NCBI RefSeq assembly: GCF_015482765.1
Contig: NZ_JADMLB010000039.1
Coordinates: 1 to 61,689 of the forward strand
Origin: Halodesulfovibrio sp.
GTDB taxonomy: Bacteria; Desulfobacterota; Desulfovibrionia; Desulfovibrionales; Desulfovibrionaceae
DNA: 61,689 bases
Direction of reading: 5' to 3'
Below, one piece after another: positions 25,280 to 33,180 of the stretch (positions are counted from its first letter, which is position 1; every line of letters starts with the position of its first letter). The notes under the pieces are model-generated. The model had not been told where the DNA came from. It saw only the letters and a program-made list of their open reading frames with translations, and did no database searches. The position numbers were made by a program, and so were the translations under genes.

Positions 25280-25313
25280 AAAAGTGCTCCTGCAATACTG
25301 TAGGAGCACTTTT
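25280..25313 (+). terminator. Terminator behind the unknown gene
   Basis: A perfect 12-bp stem AAAAGTGCTCCT/AGGAGCACTTTT with a 10-base loop and a short T run. Confidence 0.9.
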
Positions 25314-25422
25314 GTTAGTGAGTGCTTATCAGTAGGTTTTTATAGAGAACTGTGGACATATTTGTTTTCAGCACGGTATTGTAGCTCTGAGTTTTTATGG
25401 AGAGGGCACCATAGTGTAGTGT

Positions 25423-26205
25423 ATGAAAATGCATAAACGCATAAAAACTGGAGTGCGGTGGAGCATGTTGAAACCCAGTTTGGATGTTACGCAGAAAATT
25501 ACTTCTGTCGTAAAAAGAAAGTACAAAAACGTTGCTGAGTCGTTGGAACACCAGTTTCGGTATCCGACGGGAAAAGATGGCTTACAGGGATTACAGTATC
25601 CTCAAGAGCTGATCGAATGGCTGCCGGAAGAGGTTGCTCAATGGTATTGCGGAGTGGGAAATCCGTTTTCATTGAGCGAAATCCGTTCAGGAGACCATGT
25701 CTTGGATATGGGCTGCGGAGCAGGAATTGATACTCTCATTGCAGCAAAGCTGGCAGAGCCTGAAGGCTCAAGCATCGGCGTTGATTTTTCAGAAGATATG
25801 ATTCGTCGGGCGCAGAGTAATAAAGAGTTGGCTGGTGTAGAAAATGTTTCGTTTCAGGTTGTCGATGGAACGGAACTGCCGTTTATAGATGAGCAATTTG
25901 ATGTGGTGACAACAAACGCCATGCTCAATCTTGCCGTGGATAAAGAAAGCGTACTTACAGAAGCATACAGGGTATTGAAAAGCGGAGGCAGATTGCATGT
26001 CTCTGACCAGATACTCGTGGGAGCCGCCATGTGCAGCGAGCAGGCAATGGACTGCTGGTTTAAATGACAAGGCGGCGCTATACCGGAAACGGAGTTTCTG
26101 GCACTGCTTGAAAAGGTGGGGTTCAAACAGGTCAAGAAAGTTGCAGACACGGGCTATAACAGCTCGGATGTAACAAACGGGATGCTGTTTTTCGCAAGTA
26201 ACTAA
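25423..26205 (+). CDS. ArsM-like SAM methyltransferase, probable selenoprotein (UGA at 26065)
   Basis: A class I SAM methyltransferase of the arsenite methyltransferase (ArsM) type. YPTGKDG and GVGNPF stand near the N-terminus, DMGCGAGIDT is the SAM-binding loop, and GGRLHVSDQI follows. The frame meets TGA at 26065-26067 and then continues for 45 normal residues (QGGAIPETEFLALLEK...) to TAA at 26205, giving about 260 residues, the family length. The TGA falls before GGAI, where ArsM proteins carry an arsenic-binding Cys. A hairpin starts 15 bases behind it. Together this suggests selenocysteine and not a dead gene. The start is uncertain: 25423 has no good SD and 25465 has GGAG nearby. Function may be methylation of arsenite or a related metalloid or thiol. 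Confidence 0.78.
26083..26101 (+). promoter_or_regulatory. Putative bacterial SECIS hairpin
   Basis: CCGGAAAC-GGA-GTTTCTGG forms an 8-bp stem (one G-U pair) with a G-rich loop, starting 15 bases after the in-frame TGA. Bacterial SECIS elements sit in this position and need a loop guanine for SelB. Confidence 0.65.
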
Positions 26206-26209
26206 TTAT

Positions 26210-26241
26210 AAAAGGATGAGCAAATTGCTCATCCTTTTTTC
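26210..26241 (+). terminator. Terminator of the methyltransferase gene
   Basis: A 12-bp stem AAAAGGATGAGC/GCTCATCCTTTT followed by more T. Its position right behind the TAA at 26205, and not behind the TGA, supports the longer gene. Confidence 0.93.
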
Positions 26242-26441
26242 TTTTCCAAAAGACTCAATGACACGAATCTATGAAGGCTCGAGGTAACACGGCATTTGCC
26301 TGATATCTTTCTATGCACGCACGGCATAGGCAAAGATCTTTTAACACATTGCTTGAATATGCTCACGTCTTCTGAACAGCTGATCTTCTGTCAGGATGTG
26401 TAGGGAACATCTTTTATTAGCCTTTCGTTCATCGCTCCGCA

Positions 26442-27113
26442 TTACTTCGTAAAACGTAAGATCAGACCGCCCTTGTAGAGTGGAAGCGGACGTCGAAATT
26501 TATCCGAGGGTAATACCTTCAGAACATCATTTTCCAGATTGATCGTTCCGGCGAAACGGTCTCCTAGCGGGAGAGAGCCGATAAGTGTCAGCGTCGGCTG
26601 TTCCACCGGTCGTACTTCCAGTCCGAATGTCATTGATTCAGTTTTCGTGAAGACAAAGAAGAGCAGGGTGTGAAAGACCCCCGAGCCGCTTCCGAAGCTT
26701 AACGTATGAACAATGTTGATTCCTCCGGTTGTTGCTCCAACATAGATATAGCCGAACTCGCTATCGCCGTCTTTGTAGTAGACGTACGGCATCGCTTCAG
26801 TCGTCCGCACATGTACTTCACTGAAAAACTGATTGCTGATGTTAGCGTTATGCACGTTGATCGAAAGAATCTGTGAACCGCTGTCAGAGAGCGGGCCCTG
26901 CATTTCTTCAACAATTTTCGGATTGATAAATTCCTCTTTAAAAAAACTGTAGGTAGAAGTCTGCCAGTCGGGATCTACCGTCCAGCTGGTAGAAATTTCT
27001 TTTGTAACCGGAGGCGGCAGGGGGTTTTCCTTTTCTTTTGCACCGTGTGCAAAAGGGGTAATCATACAAAGCATAATGAAGCTGCAAAGCAGCGAGCATA
27101 GGATACGAAACAT
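26442..27113 (-). CDS. Exported protein of unknown function
   Basis: About 223 residues. The start was set at the ATG at 27113, preceded by AGGGAG, and gives a clean signal peptide (FRILCSLLCSFIMLCM, cleavage near AHG-AKE). The mature part is rich in beta structure, with GYIYVGATTGGINIVHT and GSGSGVFHTLLFFVF in the middle and a C-terminal PLYKGGLILRFTK. No family was recognised. It is probably periplasmic or outer-membrane attached. It is not clearly linked to the zraP module upstream, from which a minus-strand terminator at 27353-27381 separates it. Confidence 0.75.
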   Translation of the reverse strand: MFRILCSLLCSFIMLCMITPFAHGAKEKENPLPPPVTKEISTSWTVDPDWQTSTYSFFKEEFINPKIVEEMQGPLSDSGSQILSINVHNANISNQFFSEVHVRTTEAMPYVYYKDGDSEFGYIYVGATTGGINIVHTLSFGSGSGVFHTLLFFVFTKTESMTFGLEVRPVEQPTLTLIGSLPLGDRFAGTINLENDVLKVLPSDKFRRPLPLYKGGLILRFTK

Positions 27114-27352
27114 CTGATACTCCCTGAAGCTGTATAAAAACGGAACTGCAAAGCATCTGCAAAAAGCGTTGTGCGGTTGAGTAGTGCAGATGAAAAAACA
27201 GGCGGGTATTCCCGCATCCGTCATTATTGTAGCATGTAAGAAGGTGTTGGTAATGTGATTTTTCCCCGCAGAGCAAGCGGAGTGATGTTTTTGTAGCTGA
27301 ATAGGTGCGCGGGGAAGAATCGCTTGTGTGGCAGAAGCAGTCCATAGACGCA

Positions 27353-27381
27353 CAAAACCCCTGACCGGGGTAAGTCAGGGG
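27353..27381 (-). terminator. Minus-strand terminator
   Basis: The stem CCCCTGAC/GTCAGGGG with an 8-base loop is followed on the minus strand by TTTTGTG. It would stop transcripts coming from zraP or from an unannotated minus-strand RNA. Confidence 0.7.
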
Positions 27382-27421
27382 CACTGAAATTGTGTATGTT
27401 GCATAGGGGAAAGTGGATTAC

Positions 27422-27650
27422 GGTAATCGTTTTGATCTAGCCCTTCACTCTCCCCCCGCTCCGGTGCGATTACCAAGACCGTGGCAGGGAGATGCATTGA
27501 TCATGCATGAGTGAAGAACAAACCGTATTATCGAAAACTCCTGCTCAACTTTGCAGTGAGATTGGTAAAGTAAGGGGCGCAAGGCCCACAGAGGTGCGGC
27601 AACAAGCGTGCTGGTTGCTCTACCCGCATGTTGCCGCATCTGTTTTTTTA
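27422..27650 (+). ncRNA. Candidate structured RNA with terminator, no known family
   Basis: Several long-range pairings occur in a stretch without a supported gene. GGTAATCG (27422-27429) pairs with CGATTACC (27467-27474). CTTCACTC (27443-27450) pairs with GAGTGAAG (27509-27516), which would be a pseudoknot or an alternative fold, and ATGCAT/ATGCAT form a hairpin inside. TGCGGCAACA (27595-27604) pairs with TGTTGCCGCA (27629-27638) and is followed by seven T, a plus-strand terminator. No plus-strand gene follows, so it would be a free-standing RNA. It does not look like tmRNA, RNase P, SRP RNA or a cobalamin switch. Confidence 0.4.
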
Positions 27651-28139
27651 GTCGAAGAGCTTCGAGAAAAAGCTCTTCGCTTTTGGGGTGCTGTCATCTG
27701 TTTTCTGAGAATCTTCTGTTGCGGAATCAGTATCAGTGTCAGCGGTTCGGAACGCATCATTCGAATCAATCCAGTTTTTGGAGGGGATGAAGCCGTACTT
27801 TTTCATCATGCCCTCTTCGAACTCAACACGCTCTGCATGCAGCTTGGCGCGGAGTTCCTTCATGGCGTTCACGATCTTTTGAATATCGGAAACTTCGGCA
27901 TTCGGATTATTAGTGAGTGCCCGAAGCATAGTTTTTTTAGCCCATAATTCTTCACGAATGGGACGGGTCTTTTCTGTATATGCCTTGGTAATTCTGTGTA
28001 CATCCTGTTGCTGTGTCAGCGTCAGCTCTATTTTAGGAGCAAGAGCTTTTTTAGGAACAGCAATTTCAGTAGCGTCGGCAATAGTGCCGCTGGCAATTGA
28101 GAGTACGAGAATGAGAGCAATAAAAAGACGCAGAGCCAT
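27648..28139 (-). CDS. zraP: ZraP/Spy-like periplasmic stress protein
   Basis: About 163 residues. The start was set at the ATG at 28139 with GAGG before it, leaving a signal peptide (LRLFIALILVLSIASG). The mature part is helical, with LTLTQQQDVHRITKAYTEKTRPIREEL near residue 50, as in the LTXXQ group of ZraP, Spy and CpxP, and a Ser/Asp-rich tail. ZraP binds zinc and helps protect the envelope; in E. coli it diverges from zraSR under sigma54 control, and the same layout is seen here. The gene lacks the His-rich metal stretch of some ZraP proteins, so the signal may not be zinc. Confidence 0.8.
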   Translation of the reverse strand: MALRLFIALILVLSIASGTIADATEIAVPKKALAPKIELTLTQQQDVHRITKAYTEKTRPIREELWAKKTMLRALTNNPNAEVSDIQKIVNAMKELRAKLHAERVEFEEGMMKKYGFIPSKNWIDSNDAFRTADTDTDSATEDSQKTDDSTPKAKSFFSKLFD

Positions 28140-28220
28140 AAATAAGTACCTCATATATAAAAATGCAAAACAAGTATGAAAAAGAGCAGGTAAAAGGGTT
28201 TTGCACCGTATTTTTTTAGG

Positions 28221-28295
28221 GCGCAGCGTCACATCCTGAAAACAATTTTGTTGCCATACAATGAGAGGGTGAACTCATTATTCGTGACGCTGCGC
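28221..28295. repeat. 12-bp perfect inverted repeat in the zraP leader
   Basis: GCGCAGCGTCAC (28221-28232) and GTGACGCTGCGC (28284-28295) are exact complements 51 bases apart, inside the transcribed zraP leader. They could form a long mRNA stem or be two operator halves. Confidence 0.75.
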
Positions 28296-28349
28296 TCTAT
28301 ACGCTTCAGCAGCCAGTCGGGGGAGCTAGCTTGCTTATGTTTTCCTATA

Positions 28350-28365
28350 AGCAACGGGTGTGCCA
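28350..28365 (-). promoter_or_regulatory. Sigma54 promoter of zraP
   Basis: On the minus strand TGGCACACCCGTTGCT matches the consensus TGGCACG-N4-TTGCW at all key bases. It implies a leader of about 200 bases for zraP. The neighbouring ZraR-like regulator has the GAFTGA loop needed to activate it. Confidence 0.9.
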
Positions 28366-28464
28366 AAATATTCAACTCTCTTTTTGTCCTTGAATTACAA
28401 GGGAATAAAAAAAGTCGTGCTATTTCCTGTAGATCGGGGTAGAGACGCTATGTATAAAATCTTT

Positions 28465-28498
28465 ACGTTTTGCGAAAAACGTTTAATTTTTAAACGTT
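28465..28498. promoter_or_regulatory. Two overlapping palindromes, probable ZraR-like activator sites
   Basis: ACGTTTT-N4-AAAACGT (28465-28482) overlaps AACGTTT-N7-AAACGTT (28478-28498). They lie about 100-130 bases upstream of the zraP sigma54 promoter, the usual place for activator sites, and just before the histidine kinase gene. Confidence 0.7.
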
Positions 28499-28561
28499 AT
28501 TTTGTGTAACAGCATAAAATTATAGTATTTTATGCCTAAGCTGTTTGGAGTAAAGAGCGCT

Positions 28562-30430
28562 ATGCGTTCAAAAAATACACGTAAACAGACTGCGCCGAGC
28601 AGACTGCTTTCCCCGTATTGCATAGTAAGCGTGGTCTTACTTGTAGGATTAGGGGTCGCCTTTCTCACATACAATGCTATTCAGCAGAATATGAAAGAGT
28701 ATGTTCGTCTTTACGAAGATAAGGGCGCATCGCTGATCACTTCTGTAGAAGCCGGAGTTCGAACAGACCTTCGCAGCAGAAATTCCACAATCCGTTTAAA
28801 ACTTCTTCTGGATGAAATGGCAGATCGTCCGGAAATTTTCTTCATTGCCATCACGTTCAGTGACGGCACCATCATGCAGAGCAGCTTCAAAGAGGGACAA
28901 AAGCGAATGGAGTCCCAGTTTCTTCGGCGGATAAAAAATTTACCGTCAGGAGAAGAAGGGCGTTCAACAATATATACCGCGAATGAGCGGCAGATATTCC
29001 TCGCTTATCGGGCGTTTACTCCGCTTACCCGCAAAGAGCTTTGGCAAAAATTGCAGAAAGAGCCGACCTTGAAACCGTTAGAGCGCTTCATGCAATTGTT
29101 CCGTAAAAAGAAAGACGGGCAGAACTCGTTATCGGCAGCAACGCGACCGGAGAAGAAGGTTGATACCCAGAACTTAGCCAAGGATGTCAGTGCACTGCTT
29201 GAAACAGCAGGCGAGGATAAAGAGCCGCCTGTTATCTATGTAGGACTGGATGCACGCCCACTGCGGGAGTTGCAGCGGGCAAGTACGGTGCAGAACGTCA
29301 TTGTCAGCAGCAGTGTACTGTTGCTGGCGCTGGTAGGCTTTCTTTCTTTGTATTGGGCACAAAGGGCCAAACGTTCCCGCCAGAATGCCGGACGCAGCCA
29401 GGCAATGGTGCAGGAAGTAATGTACAACCTGCCCGATGGTCTGATTGTCACGGACAGTAAGGATCAGATTGTTTACATGAACGAGCTGAGCCGCGTCATT
29501 CTGCATTGTACATCAGACATTGTAGCCGGACTGGATGCAGCACAGGTGCTGCTGCCGGATCTGGTTCCATACTATATTAAAGCGAAAGAAGGTTCTCTGC
29601 GTCGTGAAGAGGTTATTGAACTTTCTACAGAAGCTCTTCCGCTTGTTCCTGTGGGCGTTACCGGCTCAGTCATAAAAGACGAACATGGAGTCATTATCGG
29701 CACTGTTTTTCTTATGCGGGATCTGCGCGAAATGCACAGCCTCCAGACAGAGGTTGAGCGGAAAGGTAAGCTCGCCGCAATCGGTTCTTTGGCAGCCGGT
29801 GTTGCGCATGAAATCCGAAATCCGCTCAGCTCTATCAAGGGCGGGGCAACCTATTTGAAGTCGCAGTTCTCACAAGGCAGTGCCGGAGAAAAAACAGCCG
29901 CCATTGTTATTGATGAAGTGGAACGTCTTAACCGTGTAATCACAGACTTGATAGGCCTTTCCAAACCGTCCGATCTTGCTATGAAGCCGGTAGCTGTTGC
30001 AGGTGTTGTGGAACACTGTACCGCCTTGATCTCGCAGGAAGCAGAATTGCGTGATGTTACGTTGTCTGTGGAAATTCCCGAAAATGTACCGGAAGTTATG
30101 CTGGATAAGGACAGGTTTTCACAGGTTATTCTTAATTTATGTTTGAACAGTCTGGATGCAATGGACGATGGCGGTTCCCTGCAGGTCAGTGTTGTGCCGG
30201 AAACGCAGTCGATAAGTGTGATTGTAGAAGATGACGGTGAAGGCATGGATACTGAGACAAAAGAACGGATTTTCGAACCATATTTTACAACCAAGTCCCA
30301 CGGAACAGGGCTTGGACTTTCCGTAGTTCATAAGATTATTGAAGCTCATAATGGAATTATTCGCGTGTTCTCACAAAAAGGAAAGGGAACACGATTTGTG
30401 ATACAGCTGCCTTGCTTGGATAAGGAGTAA
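28562..30430 (+). CDS. zraS: Membrane sensor histidine kinase, ZraS-like
   Basis: About 622 residues. Two membrane segments (about 24-44 and 240-262) enclose a periplasmic sensor. A PAS domain follows (about 280-400), then HisKA with VAHEIRNPLSSIKGG (His416) and an HATPase domain with NLCLNSLDAMDDGG and GTGLGLSVVHKI. It phosphorylates the regulator encoded next, with which it overlaps. The ATG at 28562 was preferred over 28532 because only the former has GGAG upstream. Divergence from zraP identifies the module as envelope stress or metal sensing. Confidence 0.88.
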   Translation: MRSKNTRKQTAPSRLLSPYCIVSVVLLVGLGVAFLTYNAIQQNMKEYVRLYEDKGASLITSVEAGVRTDLRSRNSTIRLKLLLDEMADRPEIFFIAITFSDGTIMQSSFKEGQKRMESQFLRRIKNLPSGEEGRSTIYTANERQIFLAYRAFTPLTRKELWQKLQKEPTLKPLERFMQLFRKKKDGQNSLSAATRPEKKVDTQNLAKDVSALLETAGEDKEPPVIYVGLDARPLRELQRASTVQNVIVSSSVLLLALVGFLSLYWAQRAKRSRQNAGRSQAMVQEVMYNLPDGLIVTDSKDQIVYMNELSRVILHCTSDIVAGLDAAQVLLPDLVPYYIKAKEGSLRREEVIELSTEALPLVPVGVTGSVIKDEHGVIIGTVFLMRDLREMHSLQTEVERKGKLAAIGSLAAGVAHEIRNPLSSIKGGATYLKSQFSQGSAGEKTAAIVIDEVERLNRVITDLIGLSKPSDLAMKPVAVAGVVEHCTALISQEAELRDVTLSVEIPENVPEVMLDKDRFSQVILNLCLNSLDAMDDGGSLQVSVVPETQSISVIVEDDGEGMDTETKERIFEPYFTTKSHGTGLGLSVVHKIIEAHNGIIRVFSQKGKGTRFVIQLPCLDKE

Positions 30431-30432
30431 TG

Positions 30433-31809
30433 ATGCCAGCGCATATTCTAATTGTTGATGACGACGGTTCGCACCGCACGGTACTCCGCACTATTATTGA
30501 AGACTGGGGCTATCAGGTTTCCGAGGCACCTGACGGGGAAACAGCTGTGGCAATGACACAGGAACGACCGTATGACAGTGTGCTTATGGATATCCGCATG
30601 AGCGGGATGGACGGCATTACAGCCCAGAAGCAGATAGCAAAGCATAATCCTTCGATACCGGTACTTATTATGACAGCCTATTCGTCTATCAATACGGCTG
30701 TTCTTGCTCTGAAACAGGGAGCATATGACTATCTGATAAAACCGCTCGATTTTGATGTTCTTAAATTGACCATAGAGCGCATGCTCGATCATACACGTCT
30801 TGCAGAAGAGAACCGCTCGTTAAAAGAGCAGAATTCAGAGAAAAACCAATTCGGCATGGTCGGAAGCAGCGATCGTATGCACGAACTGGTCGAAACCATA
30901 ACAACAGTTGCGCCAACTCATGCACCGGTTCTGATTACAGGAGAATCCGGCACAGGTAAGGAGTTGGTCGCTAAAGCCGTTTATCAGGCAAGCGAGCGCG
31001 CCGCAAAACCGTTTGTAACAATTAACTGTGCGGCGTTAAGCGAAAGCCTCTTGGAGTCAGAATTATTCGGGCACGAAAAAGGGGCGTTTACCGGTGCAGA
31101 TAAACGCCGTGACGGATTGTTCTGGCAGGCGGACGGCGGCACAATCTTTATGGATGAGGTGGGGGAAATTCCCCTCTCCTTGCAGGCTAAACTTCTTCGA
31201 GTTCTACAACAGGGCGAGCTGCAACGTGTAGGCAGCGATGCTATTCTGCATGTAGATATACGCGTCATTGCCGCTACAAACAGGGATTTGCAGGAAGAGG
31301 TCGCAAAGAAAACCTTCAGGGAAGATTTATTCTACCGCTTGAACGTAATTGGCCTCGAAGTCCCTTCATTGAGAGAGCGGCAGGCGGATATTCCCTTGCT
31401 GGCAGAGCATTTTATGAACATGTATGCGCAGAAGTACGGCAAAAATATTGTAGGCTTTTCTCCGCAGGCAATGGATGCTCTTGTGAATAACCCATGGCAG
31501 GGCAATATTCGGGAATTGGAAAATACAATGGAACGTGCCGTAATTATGGCCACAACCGAATATGTTACTGATAGAGAGCTTCCTGCTACGTTACGAAAAA
31601 GTATGCTGGAACAGACCGGCGGCACTTCCGGTGGGGCAGACCTTCCATTGGGTGACGTTTCTTTAGAAAGCCTTGAAAAACGTGCAGTACAGGCTGCGTT
31701 GAAGAAACATAAAAAGAAAGTTGATGCTGCCAGTGCGCTGGGTATTACCCGTGCAACCTTGCATAGTAAAATTAAGAAATACGGACTGGAAGAGCAGAAA
31801 CGAAAATAA
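30433..31809 (+). CDS. zraR: Sigma54-dependent response regulator, ZraR-like
   Basis: A 458-residue NtrC-family activator: receiver domain with phosphorylation site Asp53 (VLMDIRMSG), an AAA+ domain with Walker A GESGTGKE, sigma54 contact loop GAFTGA and RVLQQGELQRVG, and a C-terminal Fis-type helix-turn-helix (AASALGITRATLHSKIKK). It overlaps the kinase stop (TAATGATG); the second ATG has better SD spacing from AAGGAG. The likely target is the sigma54 promoter of zraP. Confidence 0.93.
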   Translation: MPAHILIVDDDGSHRTVLRTIIEDWGYQVSEAPDGETAVAMTQERPYDSVLMDIRMSGMDGITAQKQIAKHNPSIPVLIMTAYSSINTAVLALKQGAYDYLIKPLDFDVLKLTIERMLDHTRLAEENRSLKEQNSEKNQFGMVGSSDRMHELVETITTVAPTHAPVLITGESGTGKELVAKAVYQASERAAKPFVTINCAALSESLLESELFGHEKGAFTGADKRRDGLFWQADGGTIFMDEVGEIPLSLQAKLLRVLQQGELQRVGSDAILHVDIRVIAATNRDLQEEVAKKTFREDLFYRLNVIGLEVPSLRERQADIPLLAEHFMNMYAQKYGKNIVGFSPQAMDALVNNPWQGNIRELENTMERAVIMATTEYVTDRELPATLRKSMLEQTGGTSGGADLPLGDVSLESLEKRAVQAALKKHKKKVDAASALGITRATLHSKIKKYGLEEQKRK

Positions 31810-31861
31810 CAGGAGAACCGGAATCTATTCGGTTACTTCCCCATTATACCGTAGATGATGA

Positions 31862-31897
31862 AAGCGGATTACTTTGTATAGAAGTAATCCGCTTTTT
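31862..31897 (+). terminator. Terminator of the zraSR operon
   Basis: The arms GCGGATTACTT and AAGTAATCCGC with a 7-base loop are followed by TTTTTT. Confidence 0.94.
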
Positions 31898-32049
31898 TGT
31901 TGCAACAAGGTTGTAAGAAACACAATGTTGGAGAGTGCGTGCGATGGTGTATGAACATCCCTGTGGTTATATAATATTCAGGAAATACTGGAAAAAATAT
32001 CGTATTAGGTAGTATGAAAAAGAAAAAATACAACAATATGGTGTAATAC

Positions 32050-32853
32050 ATGAAGAGAAGATCGTTGAAGCAAATAGTCTATCATACAATGTACCTGCAA
32101 GACACACTTGCAGGGAAGATCTTTAACGTCCTTTTAATCACGTGTATCGTACTGTCTGTACTGGTTGTACTGGCGTATTCCATTCCTTCCGTGGCGGCTG
32201 AATATTGGTATGCGGTAAATTATTTGGAATTTTTTTTCACAGTTCTTTTTACCATTGAATATGTTTTAAGAGTGTGGTGTTCTCCGTTTCCTAAAAAGTA
32301 TATTTTCAGTTCTTACGGGGTGATAGACTTTCTTTCCATCGCACCTACATGGGTGACTATCATCTTTCCTCTTCTTCCTTCCTTGGCGCTCCTACGTCTT
32401 TTTCGAGTCTTGCGTATCCTCCGGCTAGTAAAGTTATTGCAGCATTTGAACGATACGCATTTAATGGTTCAAGTTTTGCGCAACAGCAAACGTAGAATTG
32501 CGGTGCTTGCAATGTGGATTATGGTGCTTGTGGTTATCTTCGGTACGCTTATGTATGTTATTGAAGGACAGGAGCACGGATTTACCTCTATCCCTACATC
32601 CATTTACTGGGCAATAGTCACACTGACTACCGTGGGATACGGAGACGTTGTTCCGGAAACGGTACTGGGTAAAGCCGTTGCGGCTTTAATCATGCTTCTT
32701 GGATATAGCATTATCGTAGTGCTTGCAGGTGTCATATCGCAAGAATTTGCTGATGTGAAAAAACAGGTGAACAAGATTGCATGCAGTGGATGCGGAATGA
32801 CAGACCATGCGTATGATGCACAGTATTGTAAGCATTGCGGCACACGACTGTAG
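32050..32853 (+). CDS. Voltage-gated potassium channel with C-terminal zinc ribbon
   Basis: A 267-residue Kv-type ion channel. Six membrane segments span about 25-235; the S4 segment has regularly spaced Arg (RLFRVLRILRLVK), and the selectivity filter is TVGYGD in TLTTVGYGDVVPE. After S6 comes a short tail with CSGCG and CKHCG, a four-Cys zinc ribbon. Such tails occur in archaeal and bacterial Kv homologues and may aid assembly or sensing. The gene stands alone between zraSR and the receiver-TPR gene. The SD is poor; the second Met at residue 15 is a possible start. Confidence 0.9.
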   Translation: MKRRSLKQIVYHTMYLQDTLAGKIFNVLLITCIVLSVLVVLAYSIPSVAAEYWYAVNYLEFFFTVLFTIEYVLRVWCSPFPKKYIFSSYGVIDFLSIAPTWVTIIFPLLPSLALLRLFRVLRILRLVKLLQHLNDTHLMVQVLRNSKRRIAVLAMWIMVLVVIFGTLMYVIEGQEHGFTSIPTSIYWAIVTLTTVGYGDVVPETVLGKAVAALIMLLGYSIIVVLAGVISQEFADVKKQVNKIACSGCGMTDHAYDAQYCKHCGTRL

Positions 32854-33180
32854 CACTGTTTTGTACAGTAAACTGTGTTTGTTTTTATGTGTTGATACTT
32901 TAATTGACACATATTACCATGCACTTACTTTGTTTATTGGAATTTTGTTTTTATTTTTCAATGATCCAATATTTTTTATGTATGAGCCGCGCAGAGGCGA
33001 CAGTGTTGTAAAGCCTCTCATCATTCCTATGAAGCTATAATACAGTTATGTACGTATAGAAGATGAAGTATGCAGCTGTGTTGTTGTGACTATGATCATT
33101 TTTTTTCTTGTTAAATACTAAGAATACCCGTTGTATTTGTGTGACGGTGTGTCGATAGAACTAGCCGGGCTGGAGCTCTT
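32854..33180. other. Intergenic stretch behind the potassium channel gene
   Basis: In 327 A/T-rich bases I see no gene and no strong terminator, only a weak ACTG-N7-CAGT hairpin just behind the channel gene followed by T-rich DNA. The next gene's SD lies at the end. Confidence 0.5.

Noticed and set aside
25423-26067. Methyltransferase as a simple truncated gene ending at TGA
   Set aside because: The same frame continues with family-like sequence to TAA at 26205, and the terminator follows that codon.
27383-27500. Possible cobalamin riboswitch (AGGGGAAAGTGG and a CCCCCCGC stretch)
   Set aside because: The B12-box and other conserved blocks are missing, and no transport or cobalamin gene follows.
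27507-27947. Plus-strand frame of 146 codons opposite zraP
   Set aside because: Most of it is antisense to zraP, it has no SD, and it crosses a strong plus-strand terminator.
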